From NCBI RefSeq assembly GCF_008642315.1, contig NZ_CP029192.1, forward strand, positions 4,712,001 to 4,776,000: a stretch of 64,000 nucleotides of DNA, written 5' to 3'. A program made the position numbers and the translations under genes. Numbering within the stretch: position 1 is the stretch's first letter; every line of letters begins with the position of its first letter. Under the pieces are notes generated by a model that was given only the letters and a program-made list of their open reading frames with translations, was not told the DNA's origin and did no database searches. The DNA comes from Streptomyces venezuelae (GTDB lineage: Bacteria; Actinomycetota; Actinomycetes; Streptomycetales; Streptomycetaceae). Shown here in pieces: positions 53,131 through 62,999 of the stretch.

Positions 53131-54579
53131 CTACGCCGGAGCCATCAGCAGAGGCCGCGCCCGCTCCCGCAGCTCGACCACCCGCGGCTCGTCCCCGTAC
53201 GGCTCCAGCCGGTGCAGCAGATCCTTCACGTACTCCGTGGTCCGCGCGGACGAGATCCGCCCGGCGACCTCAAGGGCACGCGTCCCCTGCTCGCACGCCG
53301 CGTCGAGGTTCCCGGACTCCAGCTCGGCGACGGCCGACACCACGAGCCGCAGGCCGTGCGAGCGCACGAACTCCTCCGTGGGGCGGGACAGCGCCTGCTC
53401 CGTGAAGCGCCGCACCTGCCGCGGCGCCTTCAGGTCGCGGTAGCACTCGGCGGCGTCGGCGGCGAAGCGGTCGTAGGAGTAGAAGCCGAGCCACGACGGG
53501 TCGTTGTCACCGTCACGGGCCCGCTCCAGCCAGCCCTCGGCGGCCCGCAGCGCCGCCCCCGCGGCCTGCGCGTCGTTGGCACGCGCGTGTGCCCGTGCCT
53601 CGACGAGGCGGAAGAAGCTCATCGTGCGCGCGGTCGCAAGACCCCTGTTCCGTTCCAGCGCGGCCTGCGCGAGGTCGACTCCCTCGTCCCCGAAGCCGCG
53701 GTAGGTCGCCTGGAGGGACATGGACGCCAATACGTACCCCCCGAGGGGGACGTCCGCCGCCGCGCGCGCGAGCCGCAGCGCCTGGATGTAGTAGCGCTGG
53801 GCGGCCTCCTGCTGGCCCGTGTCGAAGGCCATCCAGCCGGCCAGGCGCGTCAGCTCGGCGGAGGCTCCGAAGAGGGCACGTCCGACCTCGTCGGAGTACG
53901 AGCCGAGCAGCAGCGGCGCCGCCTCCACCCGCAGACACTCGGGGACCATCGAGGAGCGCCAGTCGCCGCCGCCGTACTTGGAGTCCCAGCGGCGCGCGTC
54001 CTCGGCCGCCTCCCGCAGCTTCAGTACGTCGCTGTGGCCGACCTTCATCGGCGCGCCGCCGTCGTCGGCGTGCACGGGGTCGCGGGGCACCTCGCGCGTG
54101 ACGTCACGCGCGACGGAGCTGTCCGCTGGGGTTATCAGCCAGCGTGAGGCGGGCGTCGCGTAGGCACTGACGGCGAAGGAGCCGGCCAGGGACTGCCAGA
54201 TCCCGCCGCCGCCCGCTCGCCGGCCCGCCAGATCGAGGCGGTACAGCTCGGTCGCGGACTTCACCGCCGCCCCCACGTCGCGCGGGAAGGCGAGGCCCAC
54301 CTCCGGAGCGGGGTCGGCGTCCGCGAGGCCGATCTCGTGCAGCGGCACCGGGCGGCCGAGCTTCTGCCCGATGGCCGCCGCGATCAGGTGCGGGGCGGCG
54401 CCCTGCGGCACCATGCCCTTGGACACCCATCGGGCCACCGACGTCTTGTCGTAACGGAGCGTCAACCCGCGTTGGGCGCCGAGGTCGTTGACCCGGCGCG
54501 CGAGTCCCGCATTGCTGATTCCCGCGAGGGCGAGAACGGTGCCGAGCTTTTCGTTCGGCCCGCGTTGCTCCCTGGACAT
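53131..54579 (-). CDS. NsdA-like regulator (XRE-type N-terminus, TPR-like C-terminus)
   Basis: 482 residues from the ATG at 54579 (GAGGGG upstream). The N-terminus is helix-turn-helix-like: [20 protein letters not shown] and [13 protein letters not shown]. The C-terminal two thirds are helical repeats with the look of TPRs ([35 protein letters not shown]). It belongs to the Streptomyces family that includes NsdA, a negative regulator of differentiation and antibiotic production; the homologue at this locus has been called a sporulation-associated protein. Probably cytoplasmic. Its own regulation is open; nearly 900 bases of noncoding DNA lie upstream. Confidence 0.85.
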   Translation of the reverse strand: MSREQRGPNEKLGTVLALAGISNAGLARRVNDLGAQRGLTLRYDKTSVARWVSKGMVPQGAAPHLIAAAIGQKLGRPVPLHEIGLADADPAPEVGLAFPRDVGAAVKSATELYRLDLAGRRAGGGGIWQSLAGSFAVSAYATPASRWLITPADSSVARDVTREVPRDPVHADDGGAPMKVGHSDVLKLREAAEDARRWDSKYGGGDWRSSMVPECLRVEAAPLLLGSYSDEVGRALFGASAELTRLAGWMAFDTGQQEAAQRYYIQALRLARAAADVPLGGYVLASMSLQATYRGFGDEGVDLAQAALERNRGLATARTMSFFRLVEARAHARANDAQAAGAALRAAEGWLERARDGDNDPSWLGFYSYDRFAADAAECYRDLKAPRQVRRFTEQALSRPTEEFVRSHGLRLVVSAVAELESGNLDAACEQGTRALEVAGRISSARTTEYVKDLLHRLEPYGDEPRVVELRERARPLLMAPA

Positions 54580-55466
54580 GCGCCACCCCTCGACACAGAC
54601 GGCTGCCGGGCAGCGGCTGGACCGCACACGGCATTCGTGCCGTGTTCCCCGGGGGCGGTGGCCGGAAAGTCGGCCGCAAGCGCGTTTGGCCGATCCTCCA
54701 GGTATATGCCTCCGCGAAAACAACAGCACACACAGCGTAGTTCGCCGCATCCCAAGCGTTAAGAGCCCCAGTTCCGGATGGCGAGATTGTTGTCCGTACG
54801 TAGGTGCCTCGGCGGCGATGCGTGCTCCCGTCGTGTGGCCGTGCGCCCGTGCGTGCGCTCTTCTCCGGCCATGGCGGGAGGACTTCCATTGGCGATGCGT
54901 GGGTCGGCCCGCTGCGCTGGAGTCAGTGGGCTGGGGGACACCGCCGCCTCCATCCCCGCGGGCGGCGGACCGGTCCGGGAGGCGAACACCGCCTCCCGGG
55001 CTGTGTGTTGCCTTCGAACGGTTCCCTTCCGGGGCCGCGCCAGGCCGATTTGGCCGAAAACCACCCGTGTACAGAATCCGGCATAACGCCCATGACGGCG
55101 GTGTGCGCATGTGTCCGAGCGCGGTGTGCGCGTGCGTTCGGGTACGGCGTACGCCTGCTCCCGGGTGCGGCGCAGGCGTGCGCCTGTGACGGCTGAACGT
55201 GCCGAGCGCACAAGCCCGCACACCCCCTGTGCGCGGGCCCCGCACGAGCACCCGGGCGCTCCCCGGAAGTCTCACCAAGAAGCAGGGCACCGTTCTGCCC
55301 TCAACTACCGCTCACCTGGGGCGCATTCCAGGGGGCGCAAGCCGTCCCGTAGCCCTTCCCGCACGCCTCCTTCGTGGCAGCATGGGACCCCAGTTCTTCG
55401 GTGTACTGGTCGGCCGTGCCCGGCGGCGCTTCGCCGACGGCCCGTCCACAGCCTGTGGAGGCAGCG
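54580..55466. other. Long divergent intergenic region
   Basis: 887 bases with no credible gene; all ORFs have poor codon use. On the minus strand ATATACC (around 54706) is a possible -10 for the NsdA-like gene. Around 55099-55190 there is a TG/CG-rich block with near-repeats (GGTGTGCGCATGTGTCCGAG and GGTGTGCGCGTGCGTTCGGG; GGCGTACGCCTG and GGCGTGCGCCTG as inverted motifs). Nothing that looks like a lasso or other peptide precursor gene was found. Confidence 0.5.
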
Positions 55467-57551
55467 ATGCGGTGGTTGGTGGGGTGGAGCAGTACCGCCG
55501 CGAGATCCTCGACGGTGGGCTCGGCCGGGGCCACCGGTGAGGACGGCCGGACCGTCCATCCCGTGGGTTCCCAACTCCTGTGGGGCGACCCGGATCCGCT
55601 CTGGGCGGTCGGCGACTGGCGGGCCGACGAAGTACGGACAGTGACGGCCGACGAGCAGACCCGCATCGCCGTCCTCGGCACCTGCGGAGCCTCCGACGAG
55701 GAACTCAGGGTCGGCCTCCTCGCCGCACGCGGCGGCGCCCTGCGCCACCTGACCGCATGGTCCGGCAGCTACACGGCGGTCGTCCAGGTCGGCCGCCGCG
55801 TCATGGTCGCCGGCGACCTCGCGGGCGCCCGCCCCGTCTTCTACACCCCCTGGGCCGACGGCACGGCCTACGGAACCGCAGCCCTGCCGCTCGCCGACCT
55901 CATCGAGGCCCACCTGGACATCGGCCACCTCGCGGCGCTGCTCGCCGCCCCCGACGTACCCGAGGCCCTGCACGACTCCACTCCGTACCAGGGCGTGCGG
56001 CGCGTGCCCCCGGGGCACGCGCTGATCCTGCGCGCGGGCGCACGGGAGATCGCCGGGTACGAACCGGTGGCCTCGCTGGCCGTCGCCGCGGCCCCCACCG
56101 ACCCCGACAGCGCGGTCGACGGCGTCCGCGAGGCCCTCGTCGACGCGGTACGCGCCCGCCTCACCGCCCCCCGCCACGTACCCGGCACCGACATGGACCC
56201 CGGCCCGGTGCCCGGCATGGGCCCCGCCGAACGGCGCGCGGCCCGCGGCATGCCGGTGCCCGGCATCGGAGCCGACCTCTCCGGAGGACCCGCCTCGGGA
56301 ACCCTCGCCCTCCTCGCGGCCGGACTGCCCGGGATGCCCGGCACGGTGCTCGGCCACGGCACCGGAGCGGGGGAGCGGCTGCTCGCCGTCACCTTCAACG
56401 ACCTGGTCGTCAACGGCAGGGAGGCCGAACTGGAGCGGGCCGGCGCCATCGCCGCCAACCCGCGCCTGCACCACGTGGTCGTCGCGGCGGGCGAGGACGC
56501 GCTGCCCTACGCCGACCTGGACGGACCCCTCACGGACGAGCCGAGCGCCGTCCTGGTGGCCGCCCAACGCCACCGCGCCCGGCTCTCGTCGGGCAGCGCC
56601 GACCACTTCACCGGCTACGGCGCCCGGCAGGTCCTAGACGCCCACCCGGCCCGCCTCGCCGACCTCCTGATGGACCGCAAACGACGCCACATGGTGCGCC
56701 CCGTGGCGGCGCTTGCGAAGGCCGACGGCTCGGTGCTGGTCCCCGCGCGCGTGTACGGCGCCGCCCGCAAGCTCGCCCGCATGCCGCACCGCGCGGGCGT
56801 CGACTCGCTCGCCGAGCGCCTGTTGCAGCGCCGCTTCGACGAACCCGGCGGAGCCGTGGGCGCGTCACTCGCCGCCCTCGCGTGGGCCAGGCCCGGCCCC
56901 GCCGCACGCTGGCTGACCGGCGAGGCCCTCGCTGAAGTATCGGTTCGCCTGCATGACACCACCATGCGTCCCGGCGGGCCGGGACAGCGGCCCGGCGAGT
57001 TCCGCGCGCGGGCGGCCCTCGCCCGGCACGCCGCGGACCTGCGCGTCCTGGAACAGGCGGCCGAGGTGCGCTTCCAGCGCCTGCACGCGCCCTTCCTGGA
57101 CAACCAGGTCGTCCGCGCCTGCCGGGCGCTCCCCGAAGCCCTGCGCGTACAACCCGGGGCGCGGGCCTCGATCCTGCGCACCGTCCTCGAAGGCGCCGGG
57201 GTCGCCGAACTGCCCTCCGGCTGGGGCGCCCCCTCCCACGCCTCGAACGCGGCGGCCGCCCGCACCGGGCTGCGCATGGCGGTCGACGACCTCATCGCCC
57301 TCTTCGACACCCCGCTGCTCGCCCAGGCAGGCCTGGTCGAGGCCCGCGTGGTCCGCAAGGCCCTGCGCTCGGCCGCCGAAGGGGAACCGCTCCCGCTGGA
57401 CGGCCTGGCCGACCTGGTCTCCACCGAGCTGTGGCTGCGGCGACTCCTGTCGCGAAGAGGAACGTGCTGGACGGGGACTCCAGCACGGCAACGAGCTGTT
57501 CCCACGGGGAGTGTGGTTCCGCAAAGGGGAGCCCTAGGAGCGGGGCGCTGA
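55467..57551 (+). CDS. Asparagine-synthase/lasso-cyclase-like ATP-dependent amide-forming enzyme
   Basis: 694 residues from the ATG at 55467 with GGAGG upstream. The N-terminal part (to about 200) resembles the glutaminase domain of asparagine synthetase, but begins MRWLVGW, lacking the essential Cys2, so glutamine cannot be the nitrogen donor. The synthetase domain has the PPi-loop-like SGGPASG in place of SGGxDS, and later HAPFLDNQVVRACRALPE, as in the substrate region of asparagine synthetases and lasso-peptide cyclases (McjC type). No precursor peptide, RRE or protease gene is nearby, so it is an orphan. It probably forms an amide on an unknown molecule, if active. The SARP gene follows in the same direction. 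Confidence 0.8.
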   Translation: MRWLVGWSSTAARSSTVGSAGATGEDGRTVHPVGSQLLWGDPDPLWAVGDWRADEVRTVTADEQTRIAVLGTCGASDEELRVGLLAARGGALRHLTAWSGSYTAVVQVGRRVMVAGDLAGARPVFYTPWADGTAYGTAALPLADLIEAHLDIGHLAALLAAPDVPEALHDSTPYQGVRRVPPGHALILRAGAREIAGYEPVASLAVAAAPTDPDSAVDGVREALVDAVRARLTAPRHVPGTDMDPGPVPGMGPAERRAARGMPVPGIGADLSGGPASGTLALLAAGLPGMPGTVLGHGTGAGERLLAVTFNDLVVNGREAELERAGAIAANPRLHHVVVAAGEDALPYADLDGPLTDEPSAVLVAAQRHRARLSSGSADHFTGYGARQVLDAHPARLADLLMDRKRRHMVRPVAALAKADGSVLVPARVYGAARKLARMPHRAGVDSLAERLLQRRFDEPGGAVGASLAALAWARPGPAARWLTGEALAEVSVRLHDTTMRPGGPGQRPGEFRARAALARHAADLRVLEQAAEVRFQRLHAPFLDNQVVRACRALPEALRVQPGARASILRTVLEGAGVAELPSGWGAPSHASNAAAARTGLRMAVDDLIALFDTPLLAQAGLVEARVVRKALRSAAEGEPLPLDGLADLVSTELWLRRLLSRRGTCWTGTPARQRAVPTGSVVPQRGALGAGR

Positions 57552-57620
57552 CGGGCCCGGCGACGCGCGCCTCGAAAGAAAGCACGCGCCCTCGTGCACC
57601 CGGGCGGGGAGAATGACGAG

Positions 57621-60600
57621 GTGCGGTACCGAATCCTGGGCGCCACCGAGGCGTACGACGACCAAGGCGCCCCTCTGTCCGTAGGGGGCCAGCGGCTGCG
57701 TGCCCTGCTCGCCGCCCTCGCGCTCCAGGCGAACCGCACGGCGACCGTCGGCGCGCTCATCGAAGAGGTCTGGGCGGGAGAGCCGCCGGCCGACGCCCCC
57801 GCCGCGCTCCAGGCCCTGGTGGGCCGCCTGCGCCGGGCCATCGGCAAGGACGCCGTCGTGTCCGCACCCGGCGGCTACCGCCTGGCCGTGCCCCCCGACG
57901 ACGTCGACCTGTACCGCTTCGAGCGCCTCGCGCGCGAGGGAAGGGCGGCCCTGGACGGCGGCGACCCGGCCCTCGCCGCCCGCACCCTGCGCGACGCGCT
58001 CGCCCTGTGGCGCGGCCCCGCCCTCGCCGACCTGTCCGACCGCGCCGCCGCGGCGCGCCCCGAGGCACAGCGCGCGGAGGCCGTCCGTACCCGCATCGAG
58101 GCGGACCTCGCCCTCGGCCGCGCCCCCGACGTCGTACCGGAACTGCGCGAGCTGACCTCCTCCCAGCCGTACGACGAGGCACTGCGCGCCCTGCTCATCC
58201 GCGCCCTGCGCGACTCCGGCCGCGGAGCCGACGCCCTCGCCGCCTACGAAGAAGCCCGCCGCGCCCTCGCCGACGGCCTCGGCACCGACCCGGGCCCGGA
58301 ACTGCGCGCGCTGCACGCCGCATTGCTCGCGGGCCCGGACCTGCCCCGGCAGGAACCGGCGAGTCGGGGACAGCGGCAGGCGAGCCACGGACGGCAGGAC
58401 GCGAGTCGGGGGCAACGGCAGGCGAGTCAGGGACAGACGTACGCGAATCAGGGACAGTCACACCCGAGTCAGGGGCAGACGTACGCGAGTCAGGGACCCC
58501 GGCACGCCGACCACAGTCAGCAGCAGGCCCAAGCAGAGCCGGCACATCGACCGCCGCTGGACCAACAGCAGCCGCAACCCCAGCGGGCGGGACGCACCGA
58601 CCCGAACGGCAACATCCGCACCCGCCTGACCTCGTTCGTCGGCCGGGAACCCGAACTCGACGCCATCCGTTCAGACTTGCTAGGAGCCCGCCTCGTCACC
58701 CTCACCGGACCGGGCGGCTCCGGCAAGACCCGCCTCGCCGAGGAAGCCGCCGCCGGGCATCCGCAGGCATGGCTGGCCGAGCTCGCCCCGCTCGACCACC
58801 CCGAGGCGGTGCCCGGCGCTGTCGTCAGCGCGCTCGACCTGCGCGAGACCGTCCTGATGACCAGCGAACTGACCACCTCGCAGGACGACCCGGTCGCCCT
58901 GCTCGTCGAGTACTGCGCACCGCGCAGCCTGCTCCTGCTCCTTGACAACTGCGAACACGTGATCGGCGCCGCCGCCGAGCTCGCCGAGACCCTCCTCACG
59001 CACTGCCCGGGTCTCACCATCCTCGCCACCAGCCGCGAACCCCTGGGCGTGCCGGGCGAAGCGGTCCGCCCCGTGGAGCCGCTCCCGCCCGACCCGGCAC
59101 ACCGCCTGTTCACCGAGCGGGCCGTCGCGGTGCGGCCCGGCTTCGACCCGGAGGCGGACGCCGAGGCCGTCGCCGAGATCTGCCGCCGTCTCGACGGACT
59201 GCCGCTCGCCATCGAACTGGCCGCCGCCCGCCTGCGGCTGCTCACCCCGCGCCAGATCGCCGACCGCCTCGACGACCGCTTCCGTCTCCTGACCAGCGGA
59301 AGCCGCACGGCCCTGCCCCGCCAGCAGACCCTGCGGGCCGTCGTCGACTGGTCGTGGGAGCTCCTCGACGAGGCCGAGCGGGCCGTGCTGCGCGAGGCGT
59401 CCGTCTTCGCGGGCAGCTGGGACCTCCCCGCCGCGGAGGCCGTGTGCACCGCGCCCGCCACCGACCTCATCGGCGCACTCGTCGACAAGTCCCTGGTGGT
59501 CGCCGTCCCCTCCGCGAGCCCCGGCGGCGGCATGCGCTACCGCCTCCTGGAGACCATCCACGAGTACGCGACCGAGCGCGCCACCGAGACCCCCGACCTG
59601 CTCGCCGCGGCGGAGGCCCGCCACGCGGGGTACTTCCGGGAACTCGTCGCCCGCGCCGAGCCCCTGCTCCGCTCCGCGGAGCAACTCCCGTGGATCAGCC
59701 GCCTGGAGACGGACCTCGACAACATCCGGGCCGCACTGCAGCGCACCGCCGAGGCCGGTGACGCGGCGGGCGCCATCGACATGGCGCTGAACACGGGATG
59801 GTTCTGGTGGCTGCGCAACTACCGCAGGGAGGGCGCCGACTGGATGGCCCGCGTGCTGGAACTCGCGCCGCCCGGCCTCCCCGCCGAGGACGACCCCCTC
59901 TACTGGCCGTGGATGCGGCTCAAGCTGCTGCACCTGTGCCTGGTCGCGGAGTCCAGGCCCGCGGACTCGCCGGCCCACCACGAGGAGTGGACCGACTCGG
60001 CGCTCGTGGAGGGGCTGCGCGCCGCCTTCTCGCAGCCCCTGCCCGAGACCGCGCGCTTCCCCGGGCTGCTCTGGCCGTTCACCATCTTCTTCACCGGCGG
60101 TACCCACGAGGACGCGCTGGTCCCGCTGAACCGGACGGTCGAGAACTGCCGTCGCCACGGCGAGGACTGGGACCTCGGCGTCATCCTCATGTTCCGCACG
60201 CACATGGCCGTCGACATGCCGGGCAACCTCTCCGGCGTCGACGAGGACCTGGCGGAGCTGCGGGAGCTGAGCCGCCGGGTCGGCGACCGCTGGATGCGCG
60301 CCCAGGTGTGCAGTGCGGCGGGCGAGGCGGCCATGGCCCGCAGCAACCACGAAGAGGCCCGCGTCGAGTACGAGGAAGCGCTGCGCCTCGCCTATGAAGT
60401 GGGGGCGTTCGCCGAGTCCTCGTTCCTGCTCGCCCGGCTCGCCGAGGTCGCCTACCGCGAGGGCGACCGGGACGTGGCGACGAAGGTGCTCGACGAGGCA
60501 CGCCGGGAGGCCGATCGGTACGGGGTGACGGACTCACGCGCCTTCGTACGGCTCCTCGGGGCGCTGATCGCCCTGGACGAGGGGGACATCGACACGGCCC

Positions 60601-61061
60601 GCGCGCTGTGCGAGGCATCGCGGGCCGAGTCCGAGTACGGCACGCCGCCCCCGCAGTTCAGCGTCGCCCTGAGCGCCATGGAGTCCCGTGTCGTCGCGGC
60701 CGAGTCCGGTCCCGCCACGGGACTGCCCATCATCACCGGCGCTGTGCGCGAAGCGGTGGAGACCCGGTGCTCCGAGGTGATCGTCGCGTCGCTGGTGGAC
60801 GGCTCCGCGGCGCTGCTGAGCGACCTCGGCGAGCACACGCGCGCGGCCCGCGTCCTCGCCGCCGGCACCACCCTGCGCAACGGCAACGTGCGGCCCCACC
60901 CGGAGGACGCGCAGGCGGACCGCGTGGAACGCGCGGCCCTGACGGCGCTCGGCCCGGCCGCGTACGAGCGGGAGCGTGCCGCGGGCGGCGCGCTGACGAC
61001 GGACGAGGTGCTCGCGGAGCTGGAGCTCGCGGTAGGGGCCGTCGGAGACGCGAGCACCTAG
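57621..61061 (+). CDS. Giant SARP/AfsR-type transcriptional regulator
   Basis: 1146 residues from the GTG at 57621 (GGGGAG 8 bases upstream); a GTG at 57594 is an alternative. Domains in order: OmpR-type winged helix (about 1-90: VRYRILG, RLRALLAALALQANRT), BTAD (about 95-240, DVDLYRFERLAREGR), a Gln/Ser-rich repetitive linker (about 245-325), an NB-ARC ATPase with Walker A GPGGSGKT near 363 and LLLLLDNCEHV, and C-terminal TPR-like helices. Such regulators activate secondary metabolism. The linker is made of degenerate ASQGQTY-like units. It lies between the orphan amide synthetase and a convergent ECF gene. Confidence 0.94.
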   Translation: MRYRILGATEAYDDQGAPLSVGGQRLRALLAALALQANRTATVGALIEEVWAGEPPADAPAALQALVGRLRRAIGKDAVVSAPGGYRLAVPPDDVDLYRFERLAREGRAALDGGDPALAARTLRDALALWRGPALADLSDRAAAARPEAQRAEAVRTRIEADLALGRAPDVVPELRELTSSQPYDEALRALLIRALRDSGRGADALAAYEEARRALADGLGTDPGPELRALHAALLAGPDLPRQEPASRGQRQASHGRQDASRGQRQASQGQTYANQGQSHPSQGQTYASQGPRHADHSQQQAQAEPAHRPPLDQQQPQPQRAGRTDPNGNIRTRLTSFVGREPELDAIRSDLLGARLVTLTGPGGSGKTRLAEEAAAGHPQAWLAELAPLDHPEAVPGAVVSALDLRETVLMTSELTTSQDDPVALLVEYCAPRSLLLLLDNCEHVIGAAAELAETLLTHCPGLTILATSREPLGVPGEAVRPVEPLPPDPAHRLFTERAVAVRPGFDPEADAEAVAEICRRLDGLPLAIELAAARLRLLTPRQIADRLDDRFRLLTSGSRTALPRQQTLRAVVDWSWELLDEAERAVLREASVFAGSWDLPAAEAVCTAPATDLIGALVDKSLVVAVPSASPGGGMRYRLLETIHEYATERATETPDLLAAAEARHAGYFRELVARAEPLLRSAEQLPWISRLETDLDNIRAALQRTAEAGDAAGAIDMALNTGWFWWLRNYRREGADWMARVLELAPPGLPAEDDPLYWPWMRLKLLHLCLVAESRPADSPAHHEEWTDSALVEGLRAAFSQPLPETARFPGLLWPFTIFFTGGTHEDALVPLNRTVENCRRHGEDWDLGVILMFRTHMAVDMPGNLSGVDEDLAELRELSRRVGDRWMRAQVCSAAGEAAMARSNHEEARVEYEEALRLAYEVGAFAESSFLLARLAEVAYREGDRDVATKVLDEARREADRYGVTDSRAFVRLLGALIALDEGDIDTARALCEASRAESEYGTPPPQFSVALSAMESRVVAAESGPATGLPIITGAVREAVETRCSEVIVASLVDGSAALLSDLGEHTRAARVLAAGTTLRNGNVRPHPEDAQADRVERAALTALGPAAYERERAAGGALTTDEVLAELELAVGAVGDAST

Positions 61062-61125
61062 GGCCCGTGTCGGAAGTCCCGCCTGCCCCGCGGGCGGACG
61101 ACGGGACTTCCGACACAGGCCCTAG
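61058..61125. terminator. Shared hairpin of convergent SARP and ECF genes
   Basis: 24-base arms (61058-61081 with 61102-61125), one mismatch, 20-base loop. Each arm begins with CTAG, which supplies the TAG stop of the SARP gene on one side and of the ECF gene on the other. Confidence 0.85.
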
Positions 61126-62999
61126 CGGCAGGTCATGCGTGACTGCGCCCAGTCCGCGAGCGCCGTCGTGTCGAACGGCGTATGGGGTTCGACGACGAGC
61201 CTGACCGTCCTGCGCCCACTCAGGTCCACATGCACCGGCACCGCCGGGTCACCGCCCTTGACCAGCGGGGACTGCCACAACCGAGCCCCGTCCCCGTACA
61301 CGGAGAAGCGCACCTTGCCGAGGCCCATCGTCATGTCGTCGACACCGACGACCGCGTCGTACGTCGAGCAGCTGCGGTTGAGGTCGATGGTGACGGAGGA
61401 CCGGCCGTGCACGGTCACGCCGTGGGAGTACCGCTTGTCGCCGACCGACAGGCCCCAGCGCTGCCACACCCAGCTGCTCTCGGTGAGCCGCATCTCGGGC
61501 TTCGTGCCGTCGCCGGTGACGCCGTACTTCAGCTCGTTCCACTGGTAGACCCTGGGGGCAGGCGGCGGCGGGGGCGGCGGCTTCGGGGTCGGCTTCGGCT
61601 TCGGAGGGGTCGGTTTCGGCTTCGGGGCGGGCGGCGGCGTGGGCTTCGGCCGCGGCTTCTCCTCGGCGGGAGGCTTCGGCTTCGGCGTGGGGGTGGGAGT
61701 GGGCTTCGGGGTCGGTTTCGGGGCGGGCGGCGGCGGCTTCGGCTTGGCCTCCGGCTTCTCGGGCGGCGGCTTCCGCGGCACGACCGACTCGGAGACCACG
61801 GGTTCCTTGGCCGGCGGCGGGTCCGCCTTCGGCTTGCCGCCCCCTCCGGTGAGGGCGATCGCCGCCGCGACCCCGGCCGCCACGACGACGCCCGCCGCGA
61901 TACCGGCCTTCGCGGGCGCGCCGAGCCCCTCGGACGCGGCGGCACCACCCGCCGCGGACCCGCCCGTCGACCCGCCTGCCGCGGCCGCGCCCGCGGCCCC
62001 CGCGGCACCCGCTCCGACGGTGCCGCCGCCGACGAGCGCGGCCACCTTCGCGTACCCGGCGGCACCGAACCAGCCGATGACGGCGATCGGCACGACCGCG
62101 GGAATCCCGCTCGCGACGTCCTTGATCTGCCCGGCGGCGAGCCGGCACTTCGCGCACTCCTCCAGGTGCTTGCGCAGGCCACGCTCGGCGCGGGTGCGCA
62201 GACCGCCGCGCGCGTAGGCCCCGAGCCGGTCGGCGTAGCGCGCGCACTCCTCGCTCTCGGTGAGCGTGGCGCTGACGTGCGCCTGGAGGTAGGCCTGTTT
62301 GAGTCCCTCGCGGGCGCGGCTCGCGAGCACACGCGTGCCGTTCGCGTCGAGGCCGAAGAGCGTGGCGACGTCGCTGGGCGACTCGTCCTCGACCTCCGTG
62401 TGCCACAGCACGGCCTGCCAGCGCTCCGGCAGGCTCCGGAAGGCCTGCATGGCCATCGACTGCTCGGCCTCGTGCATCGCGCGGACGTCCGCGCCCAGAT
62501 CCAGGGTGGCGTCGTCGGAGACCTCGGTGCCCCGCGCGGCCTGCGCGGCGAACACCGCGAAGTCGTCGACCAGATGCTCGCGCTTCGCCGACTTCGTCCA
62601 GCCGGCGGCGACCCGGCGCACGGTGGTGAGCAGATAGGCGCGCACGGCGTGCTCGGGCCCGCTGCCGCCGCGCACCGCCTGCAGCATGCGGGCGAACACC
62701 TCGGCGGTGAGGTCGTCGGCGGTGTGGGCGTCACGGCAGCAGGTGCGGGCGTAGCGCCGCACGGCCTCGGCGTGGCGGCGGTACAGCTCCTCGTACGCCG
62801 AGTCGTCGCCCGAGCGCATCCGCGCGATCAGGTCGGCGTCGGGAACCGGTGTCTCGGCGCCTCCCGGAACCGAGGCACCCGCGCCGCCCTCGCGCTGCGG
62901 AGGCACGCTCGGGCCACCCGCGTCGGCGGCGCTGACGGGACCTCCCGCACCGCTGTCGGGACCGTCCTGGGACGCCTCGTCCCGACCGTCAACACTCAT
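61122..62999 (-). CDS. ECF sigma factor fused to anti-sigma zinc finger, membrane anchor and NPCBM domain
   Basis: 625 residues from the ATG at 62999 (GGGGG 9-10 bases upstream). Sigma region 2 (about 55-125: DSAYEELYRRHAEAVRRYAR, DDLTAEVFARML) and region 4 (about 175-235: LPERWQAVLWHTEVEDESP) are joined to a zinc-finger anti-sigma-like segment (HLEECAKC near 277), Ala/Gly-rich hydrophobic stretches (about 300-325 and 364-385), a Pro/Lys wall-spanning spacer (about 390-475) and an extracellular NPCBM-type sugar-binding domain (about 480-625). Sensor, anti-sigma and sigma thus sit in one chain. The S. coelicolor counterpart (SCO4117) is reported to affect development and antibiotics. Release of the sigma part would need proteolysis. 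Confidence 0.93.
   Translation of the reverse strand: MSVDGRDEASQDGPDSGAGGPVSAADAGGPSVPPQREGGAGASVPGGAETPVPDADLIARMRSGDDSAYEELYRRHAEAVRRYARTCCRDAHTADDLTAEVFARMLQAVRGGSGPEHAVRAYLLTTVRRVAAGWTKSAKREHLVDDFAVFAAQAARGTEVSDDATLDLGADVRAMHEAEQSMAMQAFRSLPERWQAVLWHTEVEDESPSDVATLFGLDANGTRVLASRAREGLKQAYLQAHVSATLTESEECARYADRLGAYARGGLRTRAERGLRKHLEECAKCRLAAGQIKDVASGIPAVVPIAVIGWFGAAGYAKVAALVGGGTVGAGAAGAAGAAAAGGSTGGSAAGGAAASEGLGAPAKAGIAAGVVVAAGVAAAIALTGGGGKPKADPPPAKEPVVSESVVPRKPPPEKPEAKPKPPPPAPKPTPKPTPTPTPKPKPPAEEKPRPKPTPPPAPKPKPTPPKPKPTPKPPPPPPPAPRVYQWNELKYGVTGDGTKPEMRLTESSWVWQRWGLSVGDKRYSHGVTVHGRSSVTIDLNRSCSTYDAVVGVDDMTMGLGKVRFSVYGDGARLWQSPLVKGGDPAVPVHVDLSGRRTVRLVVEPHTPFDTTALADWAQSRMTCR

Noticed and set aside
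54759..55223. Minus-strand ORF of 154 codons in the long intergenic region
   Set aside because: No ribosome site, atypical composition, no recognisable domain.
54580..55466. Search for a lasso or other RiPP precursor next to the cyclase-like gene
   Set aside because: No short ORF with a ribosome site and leader/core pattern was found; no RRE or peptidase gene nearby.
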